Assembly (NCBI GenBank): GCA_045538555.1
Contig: JAZSRP010000043.1
Span: 124,001-188,000 of the forward strand
Reading direction: 5' to 3'
Length of the DNA: 64,000 nt
Source of the DNA: Coliplasma sp045538555
GTDB taxonomy: Bacteria > Bacillota > Clostridia > Oscillospirales > CAG-382
Below are positions 40,603 to 47,284 of this stretch, piece by piece (position 1 is the stretch's first letter; the number at the start of each line of letters is the position of its first letter). The translations under genes and the position numbers were made by a program. The notes below the pieces were generated by a model. The model searched no databases and had not been told where the DNA came from. It saw only the letters and a list, made by a program, of their open reading frames with translations.

Positions 40603-41298
40603 ATGCTTCAGTATTCAAAAGAAGTTGAACACATGTGCGTTGTTACCAAAGGACCCAAGCACGGTCCCGCACCCATTCCCGAAGAGGGCAAATGGGTACA
40701 GGCAAAGCAGATCAGCGACATTTCCGCTTACTCACACGGTGTGGGCTGGTGCGCTCCTCAGCAGGGTGCCTGCAAGCTCTCCCTCAACGTAAAGGACGGC
40801 ATCATCGAGGAGGCACTTGTTGAGACTATCGGTTGCTCCGGTATGACCCACTCCGCAGCAATGGCTGCCGAAATTCTCCCCGGCAAAACCCTGCTGGAAG
40901 CCCTCAACACCGACCTGGCTTGTGATGCTATCAACACCGCAATGCGCGAGCCCTTCCTCCAGATCGTATACGGTCGTTCACAGTCTGCTTTCTCCGAGGG
41001 TGGTCTTGTTATCGGCGCAGGTATGGAAGACCTTGGCAAGGGTGAGCGTTCCATGGTAGGTACCATGTACGGCACCAAAGACAAGGGCGTCCGTTATCTT
41101 GAAATGACCGAGGGTTATTGCACAAGAATGGCTCTTGACGAAAACAACGAGGTCATCGGATACGAATTTGTTTCTCTGGGCAAAATGACCGATTTTATCA
41201 AAAAAGGCATTGAGCCCAACGAAGCATACGAGAAGTCCAAGGGTACCTACGGCAGATTTGCTGACGCCGTCAAGTACATTGATCCCCGCAAGGAATAA
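40603..41298 (+). CDS. NifU/IscU-like iron-sulfur scaffold protein linked to GGGtGRT
   Basis: 231 residues. The motif GWCAPQQGACKLSLNVKDGII and, after it, ETIGCSGMTHSAAMAAEILPGKTLLEAL follow the NifU N-terminal pattern (GC-s-A-sS, then GKT-eA), giving Cys ligands near residues 50, 56 and 78. A long family-specific C-terminal part follows (about 125-231). AAAGGA precedes the ATG. No cysteine desulfurase is encoded nearby. In many Clostridia this gene stands directly before the GGGtGRT gene, as here. Codon use is strongly biased, as in the two neighbours. Confidence 0.8.
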   Translation: MLQYSKEVEHMCVVTKGPKHGPAPIPEEGKWVQAKQISDISAYSHGVGWCAPQQGACKLSLNVKDGIIEEALVETIGCSGMTHSAAMAAEILPGKTLLEALNTDLACDAINTAMREPFLQIVYGRSQSAFSEGGLVIGAGMEDLGKGERSMVGTMYGTKDKGVRYLEMTEGYCTRMALDENNEVIGYEFVSLGKMTDFIKKGIEPNEAYEKSKGTYGRFADAVKYIDPRKE

Positions 41299-41316
41299 TT
41301 GAAGGAGGAAGTTAGA

Positions 41317-42315
41317 ATGGCTAAATTTGAAGGTTACGAAAGACGCGAGGCAAAAATCCTTGCTGCTCTTGCAGAATACGGCATTTCCTCCATTGACGAG
41401 TGCAAGGAGATCTGCGACGCAAAAGGTATCGATCCTTACAAAATCGTTGAAGAAACTCAGCCCATCGCTTTTGAGAATGCAAAATGGGCTTACACAGTAG
41501 GTTGCGCAATCGCAATCAAAAAGGGCTGCACCAAAGCCGCTGACGCCGCTGCCGCTATCGGCATCGGCCTCCAGTCCTTCTGCATCCCCGGCTCTGTTGC
41601 CGAAAACCGCAAGGTTGGTCTCGGCCACGGCAACCTTGGCAAAATGCTTCTCTCCGAGGAAACAGACTGCTTCTGCTTCCTGGCAGGACACGAGTCATTT
41701 GCAGCAGCAGAGGGTGCAATCAAGATCGCTCTCAATGCAAACAAGGTCCGCAAGAATCCCCTCCGCGTTATCCTCAACGGTCTTGGCAAAGACGCAGCTT
41801 ACATCATCTCCCGTATCAACGGATTTACTTACGTTGAGACTGAGTTTGATCATTACACCGAGGAAGTCAAGGTCATCAAGGAGATTCCCTTCTCCAACGG
41901 TCCCAGAGCAAACGTAAAATGCTACGGCTCCGATGACGTTTCCGAAGGTGTTGCAATCATGCGTCTTGAAAAGGTTGGCGTTTCCATTACCGGCAACTCT
42001 ACCAATCCCACAAGATTCCAGCATCCCGTTGCAGGCACCTACAAGAAATGGTGTGTTGAGAACGGCAAGACCTATTTCTCCGTTGCATCCGGCGGCGGCA
42101 CAGGCCGTACCCTCCACCCCGACAACATGGCTGCAGGTCCCTCCTCTTACGGCATGACCGACACCATGGGTCGTATGCACTCCGATGCACAGTTTGCAGG
42201 TTCCTCCTCCGTTCCCGCTCATGTAGAAATGATGGGCTTGATCGGCGCTGGTAACAACCCCATGGTTGGTATGACTGTTGCATGTGCAGTTGCAGTTGAA
42301 GAAGCAAGCAAATAA
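41317..42315 (+). CDS. GGGtGRT family protein
   Basis: 332 residues from the ATG at 41317 (AAGGAGG 8 bases upstream). It carries the eponymous motif in ASGGGTGRTLHPDNMAAG (about residue 252). Other glycine-rich conserved stretches are GIGLQSFCIPGSVAENRKVGLGHGNLGKMLL and GLIGAGNNPMVGMTVACAVAVEEA. No membrane segments. The family is widespread in anaerobic bacteria and archaea and has no established biochemical role. Persistent linkage with the Fe-S scaffold suggests that the protein binds or delivers a metal cluster. The stop overlaps the next start (TAATG). Confidence 0.85.
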   Translation: MAKFEGYERREAKILAALAEYGISSIDECKEICDAKGIDPYKIVEETQPIAFENAKWAYTVGCAIAIKKGCTKAADAAAAIGIGLQSFCIPGSVAENRKVGLGHGNLGKMLLSEETDCFCFLAGHESFAAAEGAIKIALNANKVRKNPLRVILNGLGKDAAYIISRINGFTYVETEFDHYTEEVKVIKEIPFSNGPRANVKCYGSDDVSEGVAIMRLEKVGVSITGNSTNPTRFQHPVAGTYKKWCVENGKTYFSVASGGGTGRTLHPDNMAAGPSSYGMTDTMGRMHSDAQFAGSSSVPAHVEMMGLIGAGNNPMVGMTVACAVAVEEASK

Positions 42316-42560
42316 TGTCTAAAAAGACATTGCGGATTTTATCGCTTGTATTGATGCTATTGGGAATAATATGTTGCATAACTATTCTTACAATTCAATT
42401 CTTGCATTGTAATGAAGTTGTAAATACTGAATTTAAAGGCGATGAATATACCGTCTTTGAATATTTCCTCAAAGTTTCTAAAGGAGCAATCGCGTGGGCT
42501 ATTACCTCAGGTATTATATTTGCATCTGTTGGTTTATTTCTCAACATTCGCTCTAAATAA
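42315..42560 (+). CDS. Small membrane protein, two spans (81 aa)
   Basis: Start ATG shares one base with the GGGtGRT stop, so translation is coupled. Two membrane segments (about 8-28 and 57-76) flank a short polar loop with NTEFKGDEYTVFEYF. Codon use is AT-rich and unlike the three upstream genes, which suggests a later addition to the operon. No family is recognised; similar two-span proteins are common hypothetical genes in gut Clostridia. A terminator follows. Confidence 0.65.
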   Translation: MSKKTLRILSLVLMLLGIICCITILTIQFLHCNEVVNTEFKGDEYTVFEYFLKVSKGAIAWAITSGIIFASVGLFLNIRSK

Positions 42561-42605
42561 GCGTAACTTCCCTATTTTAACTGCTTAAACCTTATAAATA
42601 GAATT

Positions 42606-42650
42606 AGACACATCATTTAGGAGAAATCCTCTATGATGTGTCTTTTTTTG
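42606..42650 (+). terminator. Rho-independent terminator of the pduL-GGGtGRT operon
   Basis: 11-bp stem AGACACATCAT (42606-42616) / ATGATGTGTCT (42633-42643), with an inner AGGA-GAAA-TCCT hairpin ending in a GNRA loop, followed by seven T. Confidence 0.9.
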
Positions 42651-42651
42651 C

Positions 42652-42679
42652 AAAAAAAGAAGTGCATCAAGCACTTCTT
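42652..42679 (-). terminator. Rho-independent terminator of acpP
   Basis: 9-bp stem AAGAAGTGC (42657-42665) / GCACTTCTT (42671-42679), 5-base loop; read leftwards it ends in a T-run. It also has T residues rightwards and may act on both strands. Confidence 0.85.
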
Positions 42680-42703
42680 TTTCAATCGTTTTAAAAACTG
42701 TGA

Positions 42704-42931
42704 TCACTCTGCGTTGCGCTCAAGATATGCAACAACATCGCCTACGGTCTGGAGTGTGGGAAGTTCGGTCTCTTCAAAGATAATACCAAATCTCTCCTCA
42801 CAAAGAACCACCAGATCTGCCAGCTCCAAGGAGTTGAAGCCAAGATCGTTCATCAGCTCTGCATCTGGCGTGATGAGCTCAGCGGATATTTCCATCTCAT
42901 TGACAAGAATGTCTTTCAGTTTTTCAAGCAT
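42704..42931 (-). CDS. acpP: Acyl carrier protein
   Basis: 75 residues, acidic, four-helix ACP. The phosphopantetheine Ser34 lies in LGFNSLELADL, where the usual DSL is NSL. This change occurs in some dedicated ACPs. GAGG lies 9 bases before the ATG. Directly downstream of an AMP-dependent acyl ligase, which may load it. It could be the housekeeping fatty-acid ACP or a specialised one; no fab genes are in the window. Confidence 0.88.
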   Translation of the reverse strand: MLEKLKDILVNEMEISAELITPDAELMNDLGFNSLELADLVVLCEERFGIIFEETELPTLQTVGDVVAYLERNAE

Positions 42932-42961
42932 GATATATACCTCTTAAATCAAAATGTTTTT

Positions 42962-44677
42962 TCAGGAAAGCTTGTAGCGAATGATCTTTTTTGTTGTGGT
43001 TTTTTCAAACTCGTTCTTTTTCAGCTCAATGCTTCTGACCTGTTTGAATATAGGCAGCATCTTGTTGATGTTGGAGACCTCGGCTTTCATTTTGGCAATG
43101 ATCTCCTCATCTGTGCATCCCTTAAACTGATCAAAATCGGGATAAATAATGGCCGTGAGCACTACCTCACCGCTATCCTTTGTCCTGCCAACCACAACAC
43201 ATTCTTTGATATGCTCGATCTTTTCAAGATATTCCTCGATTTCCTCGGGGTACACGTTTTTGCCGTTTTGGAGAACGATTATATTCTTTTTTCTGCCGGT
43301 GATAAATATATAACCGTCATTGTCGATATATCCGTAATCTCCGGTGCGGAAGTAACCCTCTTCAGTAAACGCTTTTTCCGTTGACTCGGGATCCTTGTAA
43401 TAACCAAGCATCACGTGGTTGCCCTTGACACAGATCTCACCAACTACACCGGGATATGCGTCATGCTCATTGCCGTCATCGTCCTCAAGAATGATTTTTA
43501 CGCGGCTGCCGGGGATTGCTACACCTACGGAATTTTTGTTGAAAGTGATCAAAGGATTGACCGCCACAAGGGGAGCGCATTCTGTGATACCGTAGCCCTG
43601 AGAAACATTGATACCGATATTTTCAAACCACTCCACAGCATCGGGATCCATAGGAGCACCGCCGCAGATGATGGTTTTTAGTCTTCCGCCAAGCGCAGAA
43701 GTGATCTGCGAAAAGACATATTTTCTGGTATCAAGCTTTACCTTGCGCAGCACTTTTGTTGCCTTGATGCCAAAATCAACTGCACCCTGCTTGCCCTTTG
43801 CTTTGATCTCGTCCTGAATTTTCTTTTTTATGGTGGTAACAAACAAAGGGACGAGAACCATAACAGTGGGTTTAAATATTTTGAGATTGCGCAGAAAGTA
43901 CTTGAGACTGTTGTTGATGCAAATTGTAAGACCAAGCATCAGTGCCGTAAGCTGTCCGCAACAGGTCTCATAGGTATGATGCATTGGAAGCACACTGAGC
44001 AACGTATTGTTGCTGTCGAGGGAGATCATATTTGCGGATGCAGTCATGCTGGTGAGAATATTCTCCTCAGAGAGCATAACACCTTTGCTTGTTCCGGTGG
44101 TGCCGGAAGTGAAAATAAGAGCGCACATCTTTGATGTGTCGTATCTCGATTTTGTAAACTTGATGCTTCCCTCGGAAAGATAACGGCCGCCAAGATTGAT
44201 CAGATCGTTGTATTTTTGGAGTCGAGGGTCGGCAAAATCGGTCTCATCCAGTGAAATTACAAATTTCACGTTGGGGATGTTCATGGAGCAGACCTTTTCA
44301 AGATATTTGGAGGAGCAAATAACCGCCTCTGCATCAGCATAATTGAGAAATGCCTCAATCTGACCGGACAAAAGCTCCTTGTCAATAGGAATGACAACGC
44401 TCCCGCAGCCGATAATTGCACAGTATGAGATCATCCACTCGGGACGGTTCTCAGATATAATTGCAATTTTTGTTTTGCGAAGTCCAAGGTTTGCCAATGC
44501 TGTTCCAAAGGAATTGTATACAGAAAGAAGCTGTTTGTAGGTGATCTCCTCAATTTCGTTGGAAGAATTATAATACTTATATGCAACTTTGTCAGAATAT
44601 TTTTCACACGTTTCGGTCAGCATTGCACGAATACTGTCAGGTGAACGATACTTTTCTTTGATTTGAATTTTTTTCAT
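42962..44677 (-). CDS. AMP-dependent acyl-CoA/acyl-ACP synthetase
   Basis: 571 residues from the ATG at 44677 with AAAGGAGG just upstream; an ATG six codons earlier includes that site. ANL superfamily: P-loop IFTSGTTGTSKGVML (A3, about 185), GYGITECAPL (A5), TGDYGYIDNDGYIFITGRKKNII (A7-A8) and the catalytic Lys near the C terminus (FEKTTTKKIIR, A10). Activates a carboxylic, probably fatty, acid as acyl-AMP and transfers it to CoA or to the ACP encoded next. The FadD15-like style of the middle part suggests long chains. Confidence 0.87.
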   Translation of the reverse strand: MKKIQIKEKYRSPDSIRAMLTETCEKYSDKVAYKYYNSSNEIEEITYKQLLSVYNSFGTALANLGLRKTKIAIISENRPEWMISYCAIIGCGSVVIPIDKELLSGQIEAFLNYADAEAVICSSKYLEKVCSMNIPNVKFVISLDETDFADPRLQKYNDLINLGGRYLSEGSIKFTKSRYDTSKMCALIFTSGTTGTSKGVMLSEENILTSMTASANMISLDSNNTLLSVLPMHHTYETCCGQLTALMLGLTICINNSLKYFLRNLKIFKPTVMVLVPLFVTTIKKKIQDEIKAKGKQGAVDFGIKATKVLRKVKLDTRKYVFSQITSALGGRLKTIICGGAPMDPDAVEWFENIGINVSQGYGITECAPLVAVNPLITFNKNSVGVAIPGSRVKIILEDDDGNEHDAYPGVVGEICVKGNHVMLGYYKDPESTEKAFTEEGYFRTGDYGYIDNDGYIFITGRKKNIIVLQNGKNVYPEEIEEYLEKIEHIKECVVVGRTKDSGEVVLTAIIYPDFDQFKGCTDEEIIAKMKAEVSNINKMLPIFKQVRSIELKKNEFEKTTTKKIIRYKLS

Positions 44678-44700
44678 ATGTCCTCCTTTATTCATTGCTA

Positions 44701-44728
44701 ATTATATCAAAAAACCTCAAATTGTCAA
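44701..44728 (-). promoter_or_regulatory. Sigma-A promoter of the acyl synthetase-acpP operon
   Basis: Read leftwards: -35 TTGACA (44723-44728), 16-bp spacer, -10 TATAAT (44701-44706). Confidence 0.85.
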
Positions 44729-44736
44729 GTGCACCG

Positions 44737-44765
44737 GAATAAAATCAACATATCTGCACAAAATA
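44737..44765 (+). promoter_or_regulatory. Sigma-G-like promoter of spoVA
   Basis: GAATA (44737-44741), 17-bp spacer and CAAAATA (44759-44765) resemble the forespore sigma-G/F pattern (GNATA and CATNNTA). No sigma-A -10 is seen before the spoVAC start. spoVA operons are sigma-G controlled in Bacillus. Confidence 0.5.
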
Positions 44766-44787
44766 CGAAAAAAGAGGAGAAAAAATT

Positions 44788-45222
44788 ATGAATAACAACG
44801 ATTATAACAGATACATCGAAAACCGTTCTCACCGTTCTCACTGTATTTCCAACTGTTTCAAGGCATTTTTTACAGGTGGTGTCATATGCTGTCTCGGCGA
44901 GGCGGTGTCTGCACTTTCTTCAAATTTTTGCACTGATCCTACAAGCTCCCGACTTGTTGCATCCATATTTTTGATTTTTGCTTCGGGACTTCTGACAGGA
45001 ATTGGAGTTTTTGACAAAATCGCAAAATTTGGCGGGGGCGGTGCCTTGGTACCAATCACCGGTTTTTCAAACTCCGTTGCTTCACCTGCAATTGATTCAA
45101 AAACCGAGGGATGGATAACCGGAGTCGGCGCAAAAATGTTTGGAATCGCCGGGCCTGTCATTCTTTACGGAACAGTATCAAGCGTTGTCGCAGGTCTGTT
45201 TTATTGGTTGATAAATATTTAA
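44788..45222 (+). CDS. spoVAC: Stage V sporulation protein AC
   Basis: 144 residues with four membrane segments. Family signatures: KAFFTGGVICCLGEA, GIGVFDKIAKFGGGGALVPITGFSNSV, SPAIDSKTEG and VGAKMFGIAGPVILYG. Part of the inner-membrane channel that moves Ca-dipicolinate into and out of the spore core. GAGGAG lies 8 bases before the ATG. The N terminus is polar and Asn/Arg/His-rich. First gene of a three-gene spoVA operon. Confidence 0.95.
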   Translation: MNNNDYNRYIENRSHRSHCISNCFKAFFTGGVICCLGEAVSALSSNFCTDPTSSRLVASIFLIFASGLLTGIGVFDKIAKFGGGGALVPITGFSNSVASPAIDSKTEGWITGVGAKMFGIAGPVILYGTVSSVVAGLFYWLINI

Positions 45223-45234
45223 ACCGGAGTGGCC

Positions 45235-46236
45235 ATGAAGAACAATCTGATAAAATTTCAAAACTGTTTTTTATCCCACGCATCTGTCACAGTAGGAAAA
45301 AAAGAATCCGAGGGACCCCTGCATGCATTTTTTGATTTGATAGAACCGGACGAATACTTTGGTTGCGGAGATTTTGAGAGTGCAGAAAGCGAAATGGTGC
45401 GGCGCAATATCAATCTGTTGCTAAAAAAAGCAAAAATCGATTTTTGTGATCTTGACGTTGCACTCGGAGGCGATCTTTTGAACCAGTGTGTTGCCACCAG
45501 TTTTGCGCTGAAAGACAGCGGAGTGCCCTTTCTTGGTTTGTACGGTGCTTGCACAACAGTGGCAGAATCAATACTTTTGGGCAGCATTTTGGTTGACAGA
45601 CAGGTGACCGAAAACGCGCTTTGTATGGCTTCATCGCATTTTTGCTCTGCAGAACGGCAATATCGCTTTCCCCTTGAATACGGCAGTGTCCGCACCCCCA
45701 CCAGCCAAAGCACCGTAACCGGAACAGGCGCTTTTTTGCTAACAAACAAAAGCAGCGAGATTTGTGTTTTGGAGGCAATGGCCGGCAGGATCGTTGATAA
45801 AGAAGTAACCGACGCCAACAATATGGGCGCCGCAATGGCAGGTGCCGCCGTTGATACTATTCTCCGTTATTTTGACATCAGCTCATTTTCTCCAAGCGAT
45901 TTTGACATAATCGCAACCGGTGATCTGGGACACGAGGGACACGACATTGCAAAAGAGCTTTTGAAAAAAAGCGGTTTTCCGTTAAACTCAAATTTTATAG
46001 ACTGCGGAATGCTTATATACGACAAAAGAAAACAGGACACCCACTCCGGAGGATCCGGCTGCGGATGTCTCGCATCGGTTTTGGGCAGCTACTTTTTCAA
46101 AAGCATGATAAATGGAAATATAAAACGCATTCTTGCCATCGGAACGGGCGCTCTCTTGAATCCAAACACCGTTTTTCAGAAAAAAACCATACCTTCAATA
46201 GCACATTGCGTGCATATCTGCAGGAGCGATATATGA
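45235..46236 (+). CDS. spoVAD: Stage V sporulation protein AD
   Basis: 333 residues from the ATG at 45235, with GGAG 5 bases upstream. Thiolase-like fold without catalytic thiolase function: GDLLNQC, GLYGACTTVAESILLG, SHFCSAERQYRFPLEYG, TGTGAFLL and a late HSGGSGCGCLASVLGSYF. In Bacillus the protein binds dipicolinic acid and is required for its uptake. Starts 12 bp after spoVAC and overlaps spoVAE by 4 bp. Confidence 0.95.
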   Translation: MKNNLIKFQNCFLSHASVTVGKKESEGPLHAFFDLIEPDEYFGCGDFESAESEMVRRNINLLLKKAKIDFCDLDVALGGDLLNQCVATSFALKDSGVPFLGLYGACTTVAESILLGSILVDRQVTENALCMASSHFCSAERQYRFPLEYGSVRTPTSQSTVTGTGAFLLTNKSSEICVLEAMAGRIVDKEVTDANNMGAAMAGAAVDTILRYFDISSFSPSDFDIIATGDLGHEGHDIAKELLKKSGFPLNSNFIDCGMLIYDKRKQDTHSGGSGCGCLASVLGSYFFKSMINGNIKRILAIGTGALLNPNTVFQKKTIPSIAHCVHICRSDI

Positions 46237-46586
46237 ATTATGTTTTTGCTTTTCTCATCGGAGGTGTTCTTTGCATCCCGGCCCAGATCCTCTTGGACAA
46301 AACAAAGCTCACAAACGCACGTATTCTGACAGGATACGTGGTGGCGGGTGTCATCCTTTCTTTTTTTGGAATATACAACCACATCGTGAATTTTGCAGGT
46401 TGCGGCGCCACAGTTCCGCTGACGGGGTTTGGATACGCTTTGTATTGTGGTGTAAAGGATGCGGTAAAAAATGATGGAATAATCGGTGTACTGAGTGGTG
46501 GTCTCAAGGGAACCGCCGCAGGAATTTCTGCCGCGCTGACCTTCTCTTTGATTTGGGCAATCATTTTTAAGAGCAAACAAAAATAA
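46233..46586 (+). CDS. spoVAE: Stage V sporulation protein AE (AEb)
   Basis: 117 residues; ATGA overlap with spoVAD. Four membrane segments, opening with NYVFAFLIGGVLCIPAQILLDKTKLTNARI and containing GCGATVPLTGFGYAL and GVLSGGLKGTAAGISAAL, typical of SpoVAE(b). Completes the minimal SpoVAC-AD-AE dipicolinate channel of Clostridia. A strong terminator follows. Confidence 0.94.
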   Translation: MNYVFAFLIGGVLCIPAQILLDKTKLTNARILTGYVVAGVILSFFGIYNHIVNFAGCGATVPLTGFGYALYCGVKDAVKNDGIIGVLSGGLKGTAAGISAALTFSLIWAIIFKSKQK

Positions 46587-46592
46587 AAAAAG

Positions 46593-46640
46593 GAACTGTC
46601 TGGCAAGAAACAAGACAGTTCCGATTTTTATTATTTTTTC
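46593..46640 (+). terminator. Rho-independent terminator of the spoVA operon
   Basis: 10-bp stem GGAACTGTCT (46593-46602) / AGACAGTTCC (46614-46623), 11-base loop, followed by T-rich sequence. It overlaps the 3' end of the convergent gene at 46631. Confidence 0.85.
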
Positions 46641-46915
46641 AGTGCACGGTCAAGCCAAATGGTGCCAATGTCAAAAGCATCATACAGACTCTTTTTCTCG
46701 CATTGCTTGATGACCTTTTCGCTGAAAGACACATCCTCGTCGGTATCCTGGATCTGTACAAGAACTCTTGTTGCAACGTCCAGCGTGCCGACTTTTTTTG
46801 TGTCAAGTATATTCATGAACAAAATATACTTCTCATCAGGAAAACCGTAAAAGAGAAACTGCCCCTGTCTCACCAACGGCTTGCCCTTGTACATCAGTGT
46901 TTTGATGTCACCCAT
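46631..46915 (-). CDS. Hypothetical protein downstream of ireB (94 aa)
   Basis: Start chosen at 46915 (MGDIKTL), with AAAGGGTG about 6 bases upstream; a GTG three codons earlier is the alternative. Soluble, mixed alpha/beta: GQFLFYGFPDEKYILFMNIL, VATRVLVQIQDTDED and SFSEKVIKQCEKKSLYDAFDIG. No known domain recognised. In Bacillus the small YrzB (DUF1292) protein is encoded near ireB, but the resemblance here is too weak to transfer. It is encoded 6 bp after ireB and is probably co-regulated. Confidence 0.65.
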   Translation of the reverse strand: MGDIKTLMYKGKPLVRQGQFLFYGFPDEKYILFMNILDTKKVGTLDVATRVLVQIQDTDEDVSFSEKVIKQCEKKSLYDAFDIGTIWLDRALKK

Positions 46916-46920
46916 GGGTA

Positions 46921-47193
46921 TCACCCTTTCTTATTGCTGTCGGTTTTGATAAAATCCTCTACAAGTGCGCGCAAAAGCTCATCGCGGTCCAACTTGGAAA
47001 TGATGGCTCGCGCGTTGTTGTAATTTGTGATATACGTGGGATCCTCAGAAAGAATGTATCCCACTATTTGGTTTGTGGGGTTGTATCCTTTTTCAACAAG
47101 AGAATCGTAAACTCCCTGAAGTGTTTCACGAATCAATTCCTTGTGCTGATCCTTGACAGGAAACATGATTGTTTTTGATTTGTTATCCTGCAT
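46921..47193 (-). CDS. ireB: IreB family regulatory phosphoprotein (UPF0297)
   Basis: 90 residues from the ATG at 47193 (GGAGG 7 bases upstream). Signature KTIMFPVKDQHKELIRETLQGVYDSLVEKGYNPTNQIVGYILSEDPTYI. In Enterococcus IreB is a substrate of the Ser/Thr kinase IreK and limits cephalosporin resistance. Homologues precede ruvX in many Firmicutes, but ruvX is not here. Confidence 0.93.
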   Translation of the reverse strand: MQDNKSKTIMFPVKDQHKELIRETLQGVYDSLVEKGYNPTNQIVGYILSEDPTYITNYNNARAIISKLDRDELLRALVEDFIKTDSNKKG

Positions 47194-47235
47194 ATTAAAA
47201 CCTCCGCGTATCTGATTGCTCAAACATCTGTTTTG

Positions 47236-47264
47236 ATTATACACCACTCAAAATGTTTTTGCAA
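47236..47264 (-). promoter_or_regulatory. Sigma-A promoter of ireB
   Basis: Read leftwards: -35 TTGCAA (47259-47264), 17-bp spacer, -10 TATAAT (47236-47241). Confidence 0.75.
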
Positions 47265-47284
47265 CTGTTTTTTTGTTTTTTGTT

